Virus record (IMG/VR): IMGVR_UViG_3300008120_000254
Location: 1-28,417 of that record
DNA length: 28,417 nucleotides
Strand: one strand, 5' to 3'
Origin: a virus
Position numbers and translations under genes: made by a program. Positions 17,589 to 23,775 of this stretch are shown here, one piece after another. The notes below the pieces were generated by a model. It was given only the letters and a program-made list of their open reading frames with translations, was not told the DNA's origin and made no database searches. Numbering within the stretch: position 1 is the stretch's first letter; each line of letters begins with the position of its first letter.

Positions 17589-18029
17589 ATGGAAGAATTA
17601 ATTGAAGATCTTAAGAAGGTGTTTGCTGCAAACTACGCTTTCTATCTAAAGGCCCAATACTATCACTGGAACGTAGAAGGTCCAGATTTCCCTCAGTACC
17701 ATGAGTTCTTTGGTAGCCTTTATCAAGAAGTAGGCGGCGCAATCGACTCAATGGCTGAGCATATTAGAGCGCTAGATGCATATGCGCCTGGCTCATTTAA
17801 ACGCCTGGAAGAGCTATCATTTATCGAAGGTGATGATACTATTCCTACTGGACTTGCTATGGCCGCAAAGCTTCTCGAGGATAATGATAAACTCACACCA
17901 ATGCTTATCGATGTTATGAAGAAAGCAGAAAGTGTTGATAGATACGGTACAGCTAACTTTATACAAGATAGAATCGAAGCTCATAGAAAGCATGCTTGGA
18001 TGCTTCGTGCGATAACAAAGAGAGTCTAA
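17589..18029 (+). CDS. Dps-like ferritin (DNA protection during starvation family)
   Basis: 146 residues, near the usual Dps length (150-180) but with a short N-terminal tail. The diagnostic segment KAQYYHWNVEGPDFPQYHEF spans 21-40, and IDSMAEHIRALD spans 52-63. By alignment with E. coli Dps, the ferroxidase ligands His51, His63, Asp78 and Glu82 correspond to H26, H38, D53 and E57, all kept. The Asp67 position is G42, so iron binding may be altered. The family forms 12-subunit cages that oxidise and store iron, and many bind DNA. An AAGGAAGTAAA ribosome region precedes the ATG. It sits between probable head-internal proteins; it may protect DNA in the infected cell or the virion, which is not shown here. 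Confidence 0.88.
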   Translation: MEELIEDLKKVFAANYAFYLKAQYYHWNVEGPDFPQYHEFFGSLYQEVGGAIDSMAEHIRALDAYAPGSFKRLEELSFIEGDDTIPTGLAMAAKLLEDNDKLTPMLIDVMKKAESVDRYGTANFIQDRIEAHRKHAWMLRAITKRV

Positions 18030-18628
18030 TGGCATTCACATCACTCGGTAGAGTTGCTAGACAAATTTTAGAAAAAGCTCCCGGCGCTCATGGCGCACTT
18101 GCACCTGATGGTGGCCCTGAAAAGGATATGAACGATCAGATTGCAGTAGGCTCTTATACTACTAAATCGTTCGAAATGTCTGATAAAGCCCAGAAGCTAT
18201 ATTCCGATCTTCCAAAAGATGTACCTGGCGGTTCAGCTGAAGCAGCTGCTATTCAGTTAGATAAGATCTTTGACTTGTTTAGAGATGCGCGCGCTACAGG
18301 TCATATTAATCCTGATTCACTTAAATCCGCTATCACTAGCGAGAAGAAAGTCAGAAGCTTAGCTAAAGAGATGGATCTTGAAGATGAGCATAATGAAATA
18401 TTAACTGATATTATGAGACATCTTTATGATTATGCTGCTGATGCGCCAGAAAGAATTATTGATCCAGAAGATCATGTACATCCTTCAGATGACCCACGCT
18501 TTAAGACAGACTCAAAAGATTACAATACCGATAAGACAAATGACCGTGACATTGATAATGTCAAGAATTTCCTTATTAGACGCTCGCTGAAGGCTCAGCG
18601 TAAGCTTAAGATTATCGATAACGATTAA
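18029..18628 (+). CDS. Hypothetical helical protein (199 aa)
   Basis: The ATG at 18029 overlaps the Dps stop (TAATG); longer in-frame starts inside the Dps gene are less likely. The product starts MAFTSLGRVARQILEKAPGAHGALAPDGGPEKD and is acidic and mainly helical (KIFDLFRDARATGHINPD, RSLAKEMDLEDEHNEILTDIMRHLYDYAADAPERI). A His/Asp-rich turn DPEDHVHPSDDPRF follows, and the C-terminus is basic (RRSLKAQRKLKI). I do not recognise the family; it travels with head-internal genes and is followed directly by a late-promoter-like element. Confidence 0.7.
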   Translation: MAFTSLGRVARQILEKAPGAHGALAPDGGPEKDMNDQIAVGSYTTKSFEMSDKAQKLYSDLPKDVPGGSAEAAAIQLDKIFDLFRDARATGHINPDSLKSAITSEKKVRSLAKEMDLEDEHNEILTDIMRHLYDYAADAPERIIDPEDHVHPSDDPRFKTDSKDYNTDKTNDRDIDNVKNFLIRRSLKAQRKLKIIDND

Positions 18629-18630
18629 TT

Positions 18631-18638
18631 AATAAATA
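18631..18638 (+). promoter_or_regulatory. T4-type late promoter (AATAAATA)
   Basis: AATAAATA differs from the T4 late consensus only at the first base. It sits in the 37-base gap before the ATG at 18666, with a predicted start near 18644 and a GGAGAAG ribosome site after it. The arrangement is the same as at 20358. Confidence 0.6.
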
Positions 18639-18665
18639 CAATAAACTCTATGGAGAAGAGACAAA

Positions 18666-19628
18666 ATGATTGATAGCAACAACGATATTACCAAGCTTTC
18701 AAAGAGCCTGCTAGCTGCTGTTCGCGGGGTTATGGAAGGCAAGGAAGGTACAGCGCCTAAGTCAGAGAAAGAAAAAGACTTAGCTGCCAAGGCTCCTCCT
18801 CATGATAAGGTTACACATGCTGACGTTCTAGTTGGACGTGGTGTACTTAAGAAGCACCCTAAGTCGGGTAAGCTTGTTACTAAGGAAGAGACATCTAACG
18901 CTCTCGGTTATGCTAGCAATGTTCTTAACAAGATGCGTAACGAAGAAGCAGAAGAGCTAGACGAGCTTTCAACAGATACACTCAAGAGCTATCGCAATAA
19001 AGCGCGCGCTCAAGGTAATAAGATCGTCGACAAGAGGAAGATGGGTGGTGGCGACTGGTCGAAGGATCAGAAGGATACCCAGACCCTTCGTAAGAGATCA
19101 AAGGGCGCTAACATGTCTGGTAAGCAGCTTGTTAAGCGCGGTGAAAGCCTGAAGACCGAGGAAGTTGAAGAGATTGATGAAGCTCTTGACGCGGCAGCAC
19201 GTTATGGTCAGCATCACGTGGCCATCAAAGAGCTCATGAAGTCGATTTCCCAGCATGTAGAGTCACATAAGACTGACGCACTTAAGCATCGCGACTATCG
19301 CGGTAAGAAGGGTGTGCACTGGGGTCACGTTGGTGATGTTGCACAGATCCACTCTCAGTTAGCTGATATTCACGATCGTCTTGCACAGCAAGGCGAGTAT
19401 AAGAGGTCGATGGCTGAATCGCTAGACGAAGCAAAGACTGATGGTGTTGCAGCTGGCTCAATGGAGAAGGACGGTCACCTCTGCGCTACAAAGGTCTTCC
19501 ATAAGGAATGGGCTGAAGGTACTCCTATCTTCTCGCAGCATGCTGAACCAGACGAAAATGGCGACATTGCATGGTATGACGTAATGTTCGAGCATGGTAT
19601 CGAAAGGGTGTTTCGATCGAAGATCTAG
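18666..19628 (+). CDS. Head-internal-type protein, N-terminal part of a gene split by a frameshift (320 aa)
   Basis: It has its own late-type promoter and a GGAGAAG ribosome site. The sequence is charged and helical with prohead-protease-like LDE/IDE sites at 98-100 (LDELSTDTLKSYRNKA), 170-172 and 253-255. The LDELS..TLKSY module recurs in the 933-aa protein and in the next ORF. Its end, MFEHGIERVFRSKI, looks broken. In the -1 frame the DNA reads KGVSIEDLEVLMSE and runs straight into the next ORF, and the joined reading HGIE-KGVSIEDLEVLMSE is what I expect of this family. One missing A in the AAA run at 19603-19605 would explain the split. It is probably one gene of about 565 residues with the next ORF. 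Confidence 0.72.
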   Translation: MIDSNNDITKLSKSLLAAVRGVMEGKEGTAPKSEKEKDLAAKAPPHDKVTHADVLVGRGVLKKHPKSGKLVTKEETSNALGYASNVLNKMRNEEAEELDELSTDTLKSYRNKARAQGNKIVDKRKMGGGDWSKDQKDTQTLRKRSKGANMSGKQLVKRGESLKTEEVEEIDEALDAAARYGQHHVAIKELMKSISQHVESHKTDALKHRDYRGKKGVHWGHVGDVAQIHSQLADIHDRLAQQGEYKRSMAESLDEAKTDGVAAGSMEKDGHLCATKVFHKEWAEGTPIFSQHAEPDENGDIAWYDVMFEHGIERVFRSKI

Positions 19629-19636
19629 AAGTTCTT

Positions 19637-20356
19637 ATGTCAGAAACTCATGAGCGTCACGGCAAGCGTAAGATGAAGGAAGAGACTGAGCTTGATGAGT
19701 CGGCAAAGGTTGCTGCGCATCTCATCAAGCGTTACGGTGATAACGTTCGTAAGTCACATGTCCGTTCAGCTGCTAACGACTTCGGCGTAGGCTATGTCGC
19801 TCTATCACATGCTGTTCGTAAGAAGCTAGGTGTTAATCGTCTAGAAGAAGATACAGAAGAGCTAGATGAGCTATCAAAGAACACACTTCACTCGTACATC
19901 GAAAAGTCAGCACGCGATGTTCACAATCAGGCCTATCGCGCTGGTAAGAAGGAAGGCGGCGAAGGCAAGCTTGATTCAGATAAGATTTTAAAGAGCTTAA
20001 CCCGCCAGATTGGCATTTCGAAAGCTACACGTAAGCTTGCAGGTAAGGCTAAGGTTAACGTCAAGGAAGAAAACGAACTTGATGAAGCGCGCGGTCGCCC
20101 TCGTAAGAACCCGCTACCTACCGGTCAGTCGGATGAGCCAGAACCACGCCAGCACATCATTCAGCAGCTTCAGAGAGCAAAGCTTTCGATGCGTGGCGGT
20201 GAGCACGTAACATTTAAGGATGGTACAAAGCATCACGTAGCTGGTCAACATGCTGAAAAGATTCTTGCCAAGTATTCAGCTATGAAGCCAGCTGGTAAGG
20301 AAGAGTTTCAGAAGAAGATCAGCGCATCGCACGCTGCTTTCAAAGCGGAACTGTAA
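19637..20356 (+). CDS. Head-internal-type protein, C-terminal part (AT-hook-like motif; split by a frameshift)
   Basis: The ORF opens at ATG 19637, nine bases after the upstream stop, but its frame is already in use from 19604 (see the upstream entry). Repeated modules are LDESAKVAA (19-27), LDELSKNTLHSYIEKSARD (77-95) and LDEARGRPRKNP (148-159). ARGRPRK at 151-157 is a minimal AT-hook, which binds the minor groove of AT-rich DNA. The C-terminal 70 residues form a helical domain (HIIQQLQRAKLSMRGGEHV...) with KPAGKEEFQKKI. Likely role: DNA-associated head protein. If the frameshift is real, this half could still be made from the ATG, although its ribosome site is weak. Confidence 0.7.
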   Translation: MSETHERHGKRKMKEETELDESAKVAAHLIKRYGDNVRKSHVRSAANDFGVGYVALSHAVRKKLGVNRLEEDTEELDELSKNTLHSYIEKSARDVHNQAYRAGKKEGGEGKLDSDKILKSLTRQIGISKATRKLAGKAKVNVKEENELDEARGRPRKNPLPTGQSDEPEPRQHIIQQLQRAKLSMRGGEHVTFKDGTKHHVAGQHAEKILAKYSAMKPAGKEEFQKKISASHAAFKAEL

Positions 20357-20357
20357 T

Positions 20358-20365
20358 TATAAATA
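20358..20365 (+). promoter_or_regulatory. T4-type late promoter (perfect TATAAATA)
   Basis: An exact match to the T4 late element. It starts two bases after the upstream stop codon, with a predicted transcription start near 20371. A GGAGAAG ribosome site and ATG at 20400 follow. Together with the terminator at 20990 it makes the next gene a single-gene unit. Confidence 0.75.
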
Positions 20366-20399
20366 AAATAGTGTAAACACTTTTATTGGAGAAGAAGAA

Positions 20400-20984
20400 A
20401 TGGCTCTATGGGGCAAAAATGACTCGGCAGCAGACTCGACTAAGTTTGCTCCAGCACAAGTAAACAGAACACCAAATGCGGCTAACCGCACAACCCTTTT
20501 CGGCAATACATCGACAGGTGTATGGCAGAACGGTGGCGTTGCTATGAAGAAGGCTGTAGGTCAGTTCGGCGTATCGGCTGCAGAAGCTACCAACACTACC
20601 GGTGAAGGTAAGAAGGTTGCTCACGCAGGTTGGAATCTCAGAACAGCTGGTGTTGGTCCTCTTGCATCAATCACAATTGCTGCAGCTGGTACACTTTACG
20701 CTAACACCAACACATTCTCGGTAGCAGCAGGTACAGGCGGTACAAATGCAACCGGTAACGTTGTAACAAACGCTTCGGGTAACGTTGTTTCGTTTTCGAT
20801 TACAAACAGTGGCGCTAACTTCAACTCAGCAACACCTACTGTAACGATTACTACATCGACAGGCTCAGGCGCATCGCTTACAGCAAGAGCCGGTGGCCGC
20901 GCGGGCCGTGTGCAGTATGAGACACTCGTCGCAATGGGATCCATCACTGGTGATGCATCCGACGACACACTACTCCCTGAATAA
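20400..20984 (+). CDS. Abundant virion structural protein, possibly a head decoration protein (194 aa)
   Basis: Starts MALWGKNDSAADSTKFAPAQ behind GGAGAAGAAGAA. The N-terminal 80 residues hold a block ending KKVAHAGWNLRTAGVGP; the middle (about 88-155) is rich in Thr, Gly, Asn and Ala and beta-like, with ITIAAAGTLYANTNTF and VTITTSTGSG repeats. The C-terminus, RAGRVQYETLVAMGSITGD, is a signature I associate with structural proteins of T4-like marine phages. Having its own consensus late promoter and a UUCG-loop terminator, as well as a strong ribosome site, points to high expression. I therefore suggest a decoration or other high-copy virion protein. The exact position in the particle is not known to me. 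Confidence 0.75.
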   Translation: MALWGKNDSAADSTKFAPAQVNRTPNAANRTTLFGNTSTGVWQNGGVAMKKAVGQFGVSAAEATNTTGEGKKVAHAGWNLRTAGVGPLASITIAAAGTLYANTNTFSVAAGTGGTNATGNVVTNASGNVVSFSITNSGANFNSATPTVTITTSTGSGASLTARAGGRAGRVQYETLVAMGSITGDASDDTLLPE

Positions 20985-20989
20985 TAATT

Positions 20990-21009
20990 GGGGCGGCTTC
21001 GGTCGCCCC
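20990..21009 (+). terminator. Hairpin terminator with UUCG tetraloop
   Basis: GGGGCGGC and GTCGCCCC form an 8-bp stem (one G-U pair) closed by the very stable C(TTCG)G loop. It starts 6 bases after the stop codon of the 194-aa protein. The downstream stretch ATTCGTTT is only moderately T-rich, so termination may be partial or the hairpin may also protect the 3' end. Confidence 0.82.
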
Positions 21010-21028
21010 ATTCGTTTAAGATAAACGC

Positions 21029-21412
21029 ATGAATTATGAAGAACTTGATGACAGTAATTTTATTTTGTACGCAGCGAAGCATTATGAGAATTCTCAATGC
21101 TACGATGCCGAAGAGTTTTTTGACGACTTAAAACGATTTAAGTATCTCAAACGTTTGTTCGGTAAGTATGAAGAGTCTGGTGAATTACGTGAGCGATTAA
21201 TACTGAATCATCTAATAATACTATATAATGTTTTTGGTAATGAGGCAACTAAAATGTTGTTCTATAAGTTAAACGGCTACTATCATTATCTTACGCCGTT
21301 TCTTATACTATTAAACAGAATGCCAGAAAAGATTATTATTGGACCGGATGTTATATACTCAAGTGATATACCACTGGATACTAATATTGTAAAGGTACTA
21401 AGGAAGATTTAA
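21029..21412 (+). CDS. Conserved T4-like phage protein (127 aa)
   Basis: Starts MNYEELDDSNFILYAAKHYENSQC. The body is helical and acidic-aromatic with a block (DDLKRFKYLKRLFGKYEESG) leading to LRERLILNHLIILYNVFG. I recognise it as a conserved but uncharacterised protein of T4-like marine phages. No catalytic or membrane feature is visible. It begins 19 bases after the UUCG terminator hairpin, without a clear ribosome site, and its stop overlaps the next ATG (TTTAATGG), so the pair is probably co-translated. Confidence 0.78.
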   Translation: MNYEELDDSNFILYAAKHYENSQCYDAEEFFDDLKRFKYLKRLFGKYEESGELRERLILNHLIILYNVFGNEATKMLFYKLNGYYHYLTPFLILLNRMPEKIIIGPDVIYSSDIPLDTNIVKVLRKI

Positions 21413-22125
21413 TGGCTAAAGACCCAAGAGAGTATGGCTTTGAAGGTGAGATGGCAATGTCTCAGCTGAAAGGTATTATGCAGCATGCTAAGAGCTTACA
21501 TGGTATGCTTAAGCCTGATACAGATCTTCCTGAATGGGTTCAATCTAAGATTACTCTTGCATATGACTATATGCAGACCGCAGCTGATTATATGTCGACC
21601 GAGATATCTGAGGAAGTTAAAGCCGGTCGTGCTTACAAAGTTCCTGTAAAACCGCCGCAACCATGGTCTGGTGGTAAGGTTTATAAGGAAAAACCAGTAG
21701 ACTCTAAAAAGTTAGATGCAGTAGGTAAGAAGATTGGAGCCATACGTGGTATGAAAGAAGAAGCAGGTCCTTCATATAAAGAAGAACTACCACACATTCT
21801 AAAAGATATTCGCGGTAAGAGAAAAGGCCACGCTGATCTTCGTCGTGAATATGGCTCTAACTGGAAGCGTCTAGCTAATTCAACAGCTGATGAATATGGC
21901 CATAACTATAATCGTAGCCATCTTCTTGCTATGGGTAAAAAGCATATGGAAGAAGAAGCTCCTGTTAATGCTGTAGGCGGTGGCAACATCGCAGGTATCG
22001 GCGTAGGTCCAAAAGGTGAGCCTGGTATTAAACCAAAAGCCATGGCTAAGTATAAAAGAAAGAATGCGGCGGAAGCTCCTCAAGCAGGAAGAAAGACTTT
22101 CACGCAGTTTGTAACAGGAAGATGA
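21412..22125 (+). CDS. Head-associated protein with conserved helical N-terminus (237 aa)
   Basis: The N-terminal 65 residues (DPREYGFEGEMAMSQLKGIM..., LPEWVQSKITLAYDYMQTAADY) form a helical module that recurs in many T4-like marine phage proteins. A Lys/Pro-rich linker follows, then KKIGAIRGMKEEAGPS, a basic YGSNWKRLANSTADEYGHNY helix and a Gly-rich stretch (NAVGGGNIAGIGVGPKGEPG). The C-terminus RKTFTQFVTGR resembles the FxxFVxE-type targeting motif, but it sits at the C-terminal end and lacks the Glu. The probable role is in the head interior or core; the function is not established. Confidence 0.68.
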   Translation: MAKDPREYGFEGEMAMSQLKGIMQHAKSLHGMLKPDTDLPEWVQSKITLAYDYMQTAADYMSTEISEEVKAGRAYKVPVKPPQPWSGGKVYKEKPVDSKKLDAVGKKIGAIRGMKEEAGPSYKEELPHILKDIRGKRKGHADLRREYGSNWKRLANSTADEYGHNYNRSHLLAMGKKHMEEEAPVNAVGGGNIAGIGVGPKGEPGIKPKAMAKYKRKNAAEAPQAGRKTFTQFVTGR

Positions 22126-22128
22126 TGC

Positions 22129-22647
22129 ATGTTTGGTATGATTCCTTTCCCGGTGAAAATGTTTGCTATAATTTTTCTTATTGCTGGTGCTGCTGGGTGG
22201 GGATATATGAAGGGTTCTTCCCACGCCGAGGTTGAACTGGCCAATTATAGAGCAGACGCTGAAAAGCAAATATCAGATCTTAAGACTGAAAATATTAGAA
22301 TATCTGATAACGTAGTAACAGAATATATTGACCGTACAAATACTATTCGTGAAAGAGAAGTAATCTATCGTCAAGCTGCAGGTGGTTTACAACCTCAGTA
22401 TGATCTCTCAAACGGATGGATACATCTACATGACGCAGCTGCTAGATTAGCTAATCCTGATATGCAGCTGGCTTCTGACAAATCACCATCAGGTGTAATG
22501 GATAACGCAGCTCTAGCCGTAGTTATGTCTAACTACGCTATTTGTAGACAAAACAGCGAGCAGCTAACTTCATTACAGAGATGGATTACAGATAACAGAG
22601 CGGCCATTGAAGCAGCAAACCTTAAAGCTCAAAAAAAGGGAGATTAA
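22129..22647 (+). CDS. Rz-like inner-membrane spanin (i-spanin)
   Basis: 172 residues. Residues about 8-26 (PVKMFAIIFLIAGAAGWGYM) form one N-terminal membrane segment. A long, charged, probably coiled periplasmic region follows (AEVELANYRADAEKQISDLK...). The C-terminal third contains MSNYAICRQNSEQLTSLQRWI, the pattern typical of Rz proteins (Y..CR.N..QL..L..W). I-spanins bridge the periplasm by contacting an outer-membrane lipoprotein and complete lysis after holin and endolysin act. A matching lipoprotein lies two genes downstream. Endolysin is not seen in this window. Confidence 0.78.
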   Translation: MFGMIPFPVKMFAIIFLIAGAAGWGYMKGSSHAEVELANYRADAEKQISDLKTENIRISDNVVTEYIDRTNTIREREVIYRQAAGGLQPQYDLSNGWIHLHDAAARLANPDMQLASDKSPSGVMDNAALAVVMSNYAICRQNSEQLTSLQRWITDNRAAIEAANLKAQKKGD

Positions 22648-22650
22648 GAA

Positions 22651-22821
22651 ATGTCGTATTTACAAAAGATAAAAGGCTTATTTGTATCACCTAAGGTTGA
22701 AGAGAAAATAGATGAAGCTCAAGAGCTGGGTTGGGCCCCGGGAGCTAACGCTGCTAAACAAAACAAGCCCAAGAAAGTTTCTGAACTAAAACCGGTTTTT
22801 AAAGATAAGAAGGTAGACTAA
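22651..22821 (+). CDS. Small basic protein between the spanin genes (56 aa)
   Basis: ATG at 22651 with AGGGAGA upstream. The product begins MSYLQKIKGLFVSPKVEEKI and continues DEAQELGWAPGANAAK, then a Lys-rich tail (KKVSELKPVFKDKKVD). The EKIDEA segment again matches the (L/I)xE-Ala type of site seen in the head-internal proteins. No membrane segment or lipobox is present. It separates the Rz-like and Rz1-like genes by 5 bases or fewer on each side. The role is unknown. Confidence 0.68.
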   Translation: MSYLQKIKGLFVSPKVEEKIDEAQELGWAPGANAAKQNKPKKVSELKPVFKDKKVD

Positions 22822-22826
22822 TTATA

Positions 22827-23009
22827 ATGAATAAATTAGTATGTTTACCTCTAGCATTACTAGTAACTGCATGCGGCAGCAAGACTGAACTTGTACCTCA
22901 GCTTTATATGCCAGCTCCTCCTGCAACGCTAATGCAAGCTCCTAAAGAACTAAATACTATCAGACAAGAACCAAAAGAAGAAAAAAAGACTGATGAAAAA
23001 GTTCGATGA
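22827..23009 (+). CDS. Rz1-like outer-membrane spanin lipoprotein (o-spanin)
   Basis: 60 residues. The signal peptide MNKLVCLPLALLVTAC ends in the lipobox VTAC, with lipid-modified Cys at position 16. The mature part is short and Pro-rich (VPQLYMPAPPATLMQAP, KELNTIRQEP), as is usual for Rz1-type o-spanins, and ends in a basic/acidic tail. Unlike lambda, the gene is not nested inside Rz but lies 180 bases beyond it, with the 56-aa gene between. Its last 17 bases overlap the next gene. In Gram-negative hosts this protein would pair with the i-spanin to disrupt the outer membrane. Confidence 0.78.
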   Translation: MNKLVCLPLALLVTACGSKTELVPQLYMPAPPATLMQAPKELNTIRQEPKEEKKTDEKVR

Positions 23010-23250
23010 GTTTATAACAGAAGCGCAGGATGATACAGAAGATCTTTCCACTAAGAAAGCTCTAGTAAACTTCATAGCTTCTAACCTTTATCGTTTTGCT
23101 AATAAGCCAGAAGGTGAGAATCAAAAAGGTCTACTACTTCTGATTGCAGCTCTTGGTGTGCTTAATACTAGTGATGACCCTCAGGCGCTAAATACTGCTA
23201 GAAGACTAGCGTCAGGCGCACTGACAGCAAGAAATAGAAAGGTAAACTAA
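22993..23250 (+). CDS. Small protein with capsid-targeting-like N-terminus (85 aa)
   Basis: Starts MKKFDEFITEAQDDTEDLS. Residues 1-11 match the pattern of the T4 internal-protein targeting peptide (MKTYQEFIAE-Ala) at most positions: M-K-x-aromatic-x-E-F-I-x-E-A. If this phage's prohead protease behaves like gp21, it would cut after Glu10. The remainder is helical (KKALVNFIASNLYRFANKPEG, GLLLLIAALGVLNTSDDP) with a basic end. It overlaps the o-spanin gene by 17 bases and abuts the next gene (TAATG). It is placed among lysis genes but is probably a packaged protein. Confidence 0.72.
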   Translation: MKKFDEFITEAQDDTEDLSTKKALVNFIASNLYRFANKPEGENQKGLLLLIAALGVLNTSDDPQALNTARRLASGALTARNRKVN

Positions 23251-23480
23251 TGTCGTTTTGGAGTAAGTTTGTAAATTGGGTGAACGGTGATTCTTATAGA
23301 GTGCAGTTCGAAAATATGTTAGTGGAAGAAGAAGCCCGCGTACAAGAACAACCTAAAGAGGAAAAGCCAGTGGCAAAAGAAAAGAAACCAGCTAAGGCAG
23401 CAGCTAAGCCAGCCGCCGCAAAGAAGCCAGCAGCCAAGGCCGCTGCTAAGAAAGCACCAGCTAAAACAAAGAAGAAGTAA
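23250..23480 (+). CDS. Histone H1-like Lys/Ala/Pro-rich protein (76 aa)
   Basis: The N-terminus MSFWSKFVNWVNGDSYRVQF is an amphipathic helix-like segment. From about residue 37 on, the protein is repeated KPA/KKPAAKAAAKK units ending KAPAKTKKK. Such tails resemble the C-terminus of eukaryotic H1 and bacterial H1-like or HU-tailed proteins, which bind and condense DNA without sequence preference. Its ATG overlaps the stop of the upstream gene. DNA compaction in the host or in the capsid is a reasonable guess; there is no direct evidence. Confidence 0.7.
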   Translation: MSFWSKFVNWVNGDSYRVQFENMLVEEEARVQEQPKEEKPVAKEKKPAKAAAKPAAAKKPAAKAAAKKAPAKTKKK

Positions 23481-23523
23481 TCACTTGATATCTTCGTAAT
23501 GTGATTACATATGGAGATGTCGA

Positions 23524-23775
23524 ATGAAGAAGGTTTTAGGCTACATTAAGGATGTACTAGCAGATAGTGCTGGATCGCCCTCATCTAAGAGAGTAGTCTC
23601 GGTTGTTTTTGCTCTATTAATCGCAGTTGGCTACATTGCTAATCTGTTCTTTGGTTACACAGTAGATGATAATCTACTCGATGCTGTTATGATGGTAGTC
23701 ATTGCAGGGTTCGGTTTTACTGGTGTTGAGAAGTTCGCACCTAAAGCTCGCGAACCTGAGCCGGGGATGGACTAA
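23524..23775 (+). CDS. Holin-like two-helix membrane protein (83 aa)
   Basis: Starts MKKVLGYIKDVLADSAGSPSSKRVV behind a GGAGATGT. Two membrane segments are visible at about 24-46 (VVSVVFALLIAVGYIANLFF) and 53-70 (LLDAVMMVVIAGFGFTGV), with charged ends (KAREPEPGMD). Two helices, small size and the adjacent spanins and XhlA-like gene support a holin or holin-associated role: membrane lesions that let endolysin reach the wall. No endolysin is present in the window to pair it with. The next gene starts within its stop (TAATG). Confidence 0.65.
   Translation: MKKVLGYIKDVLADSAGSPSSKRVVSVVFALLIAVGYIANLFFGYTVDDNLLDAVMMVVIAGFGFTGVEKFAPKAREPEPGMD

Noticed and set aside
17996-18028. Earlier in-frame start for the 199-aa protein inside the Dps gene
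   Set aside because: The ATG at 18029 overlaps the Dps stop, the usual layout here. The longer form would add residues that read like Dps in another frame.
19598-19612. Programmed -1 ribosomal frameshifting at AAAGGGT
   Set aside because: The heptamer is in the wrong phase relative to the upstream frame (codons GAA AGG GTG), so canonical slippage would not work. An indel or error is simpler.
23481-23523. Short inverted repeat GTAAT/ATTAC in the 43-base gap before the holin-like gene, as a terminator or operator
   Set aside because: Five base pairs with no T-run are too weak to separate from chance.
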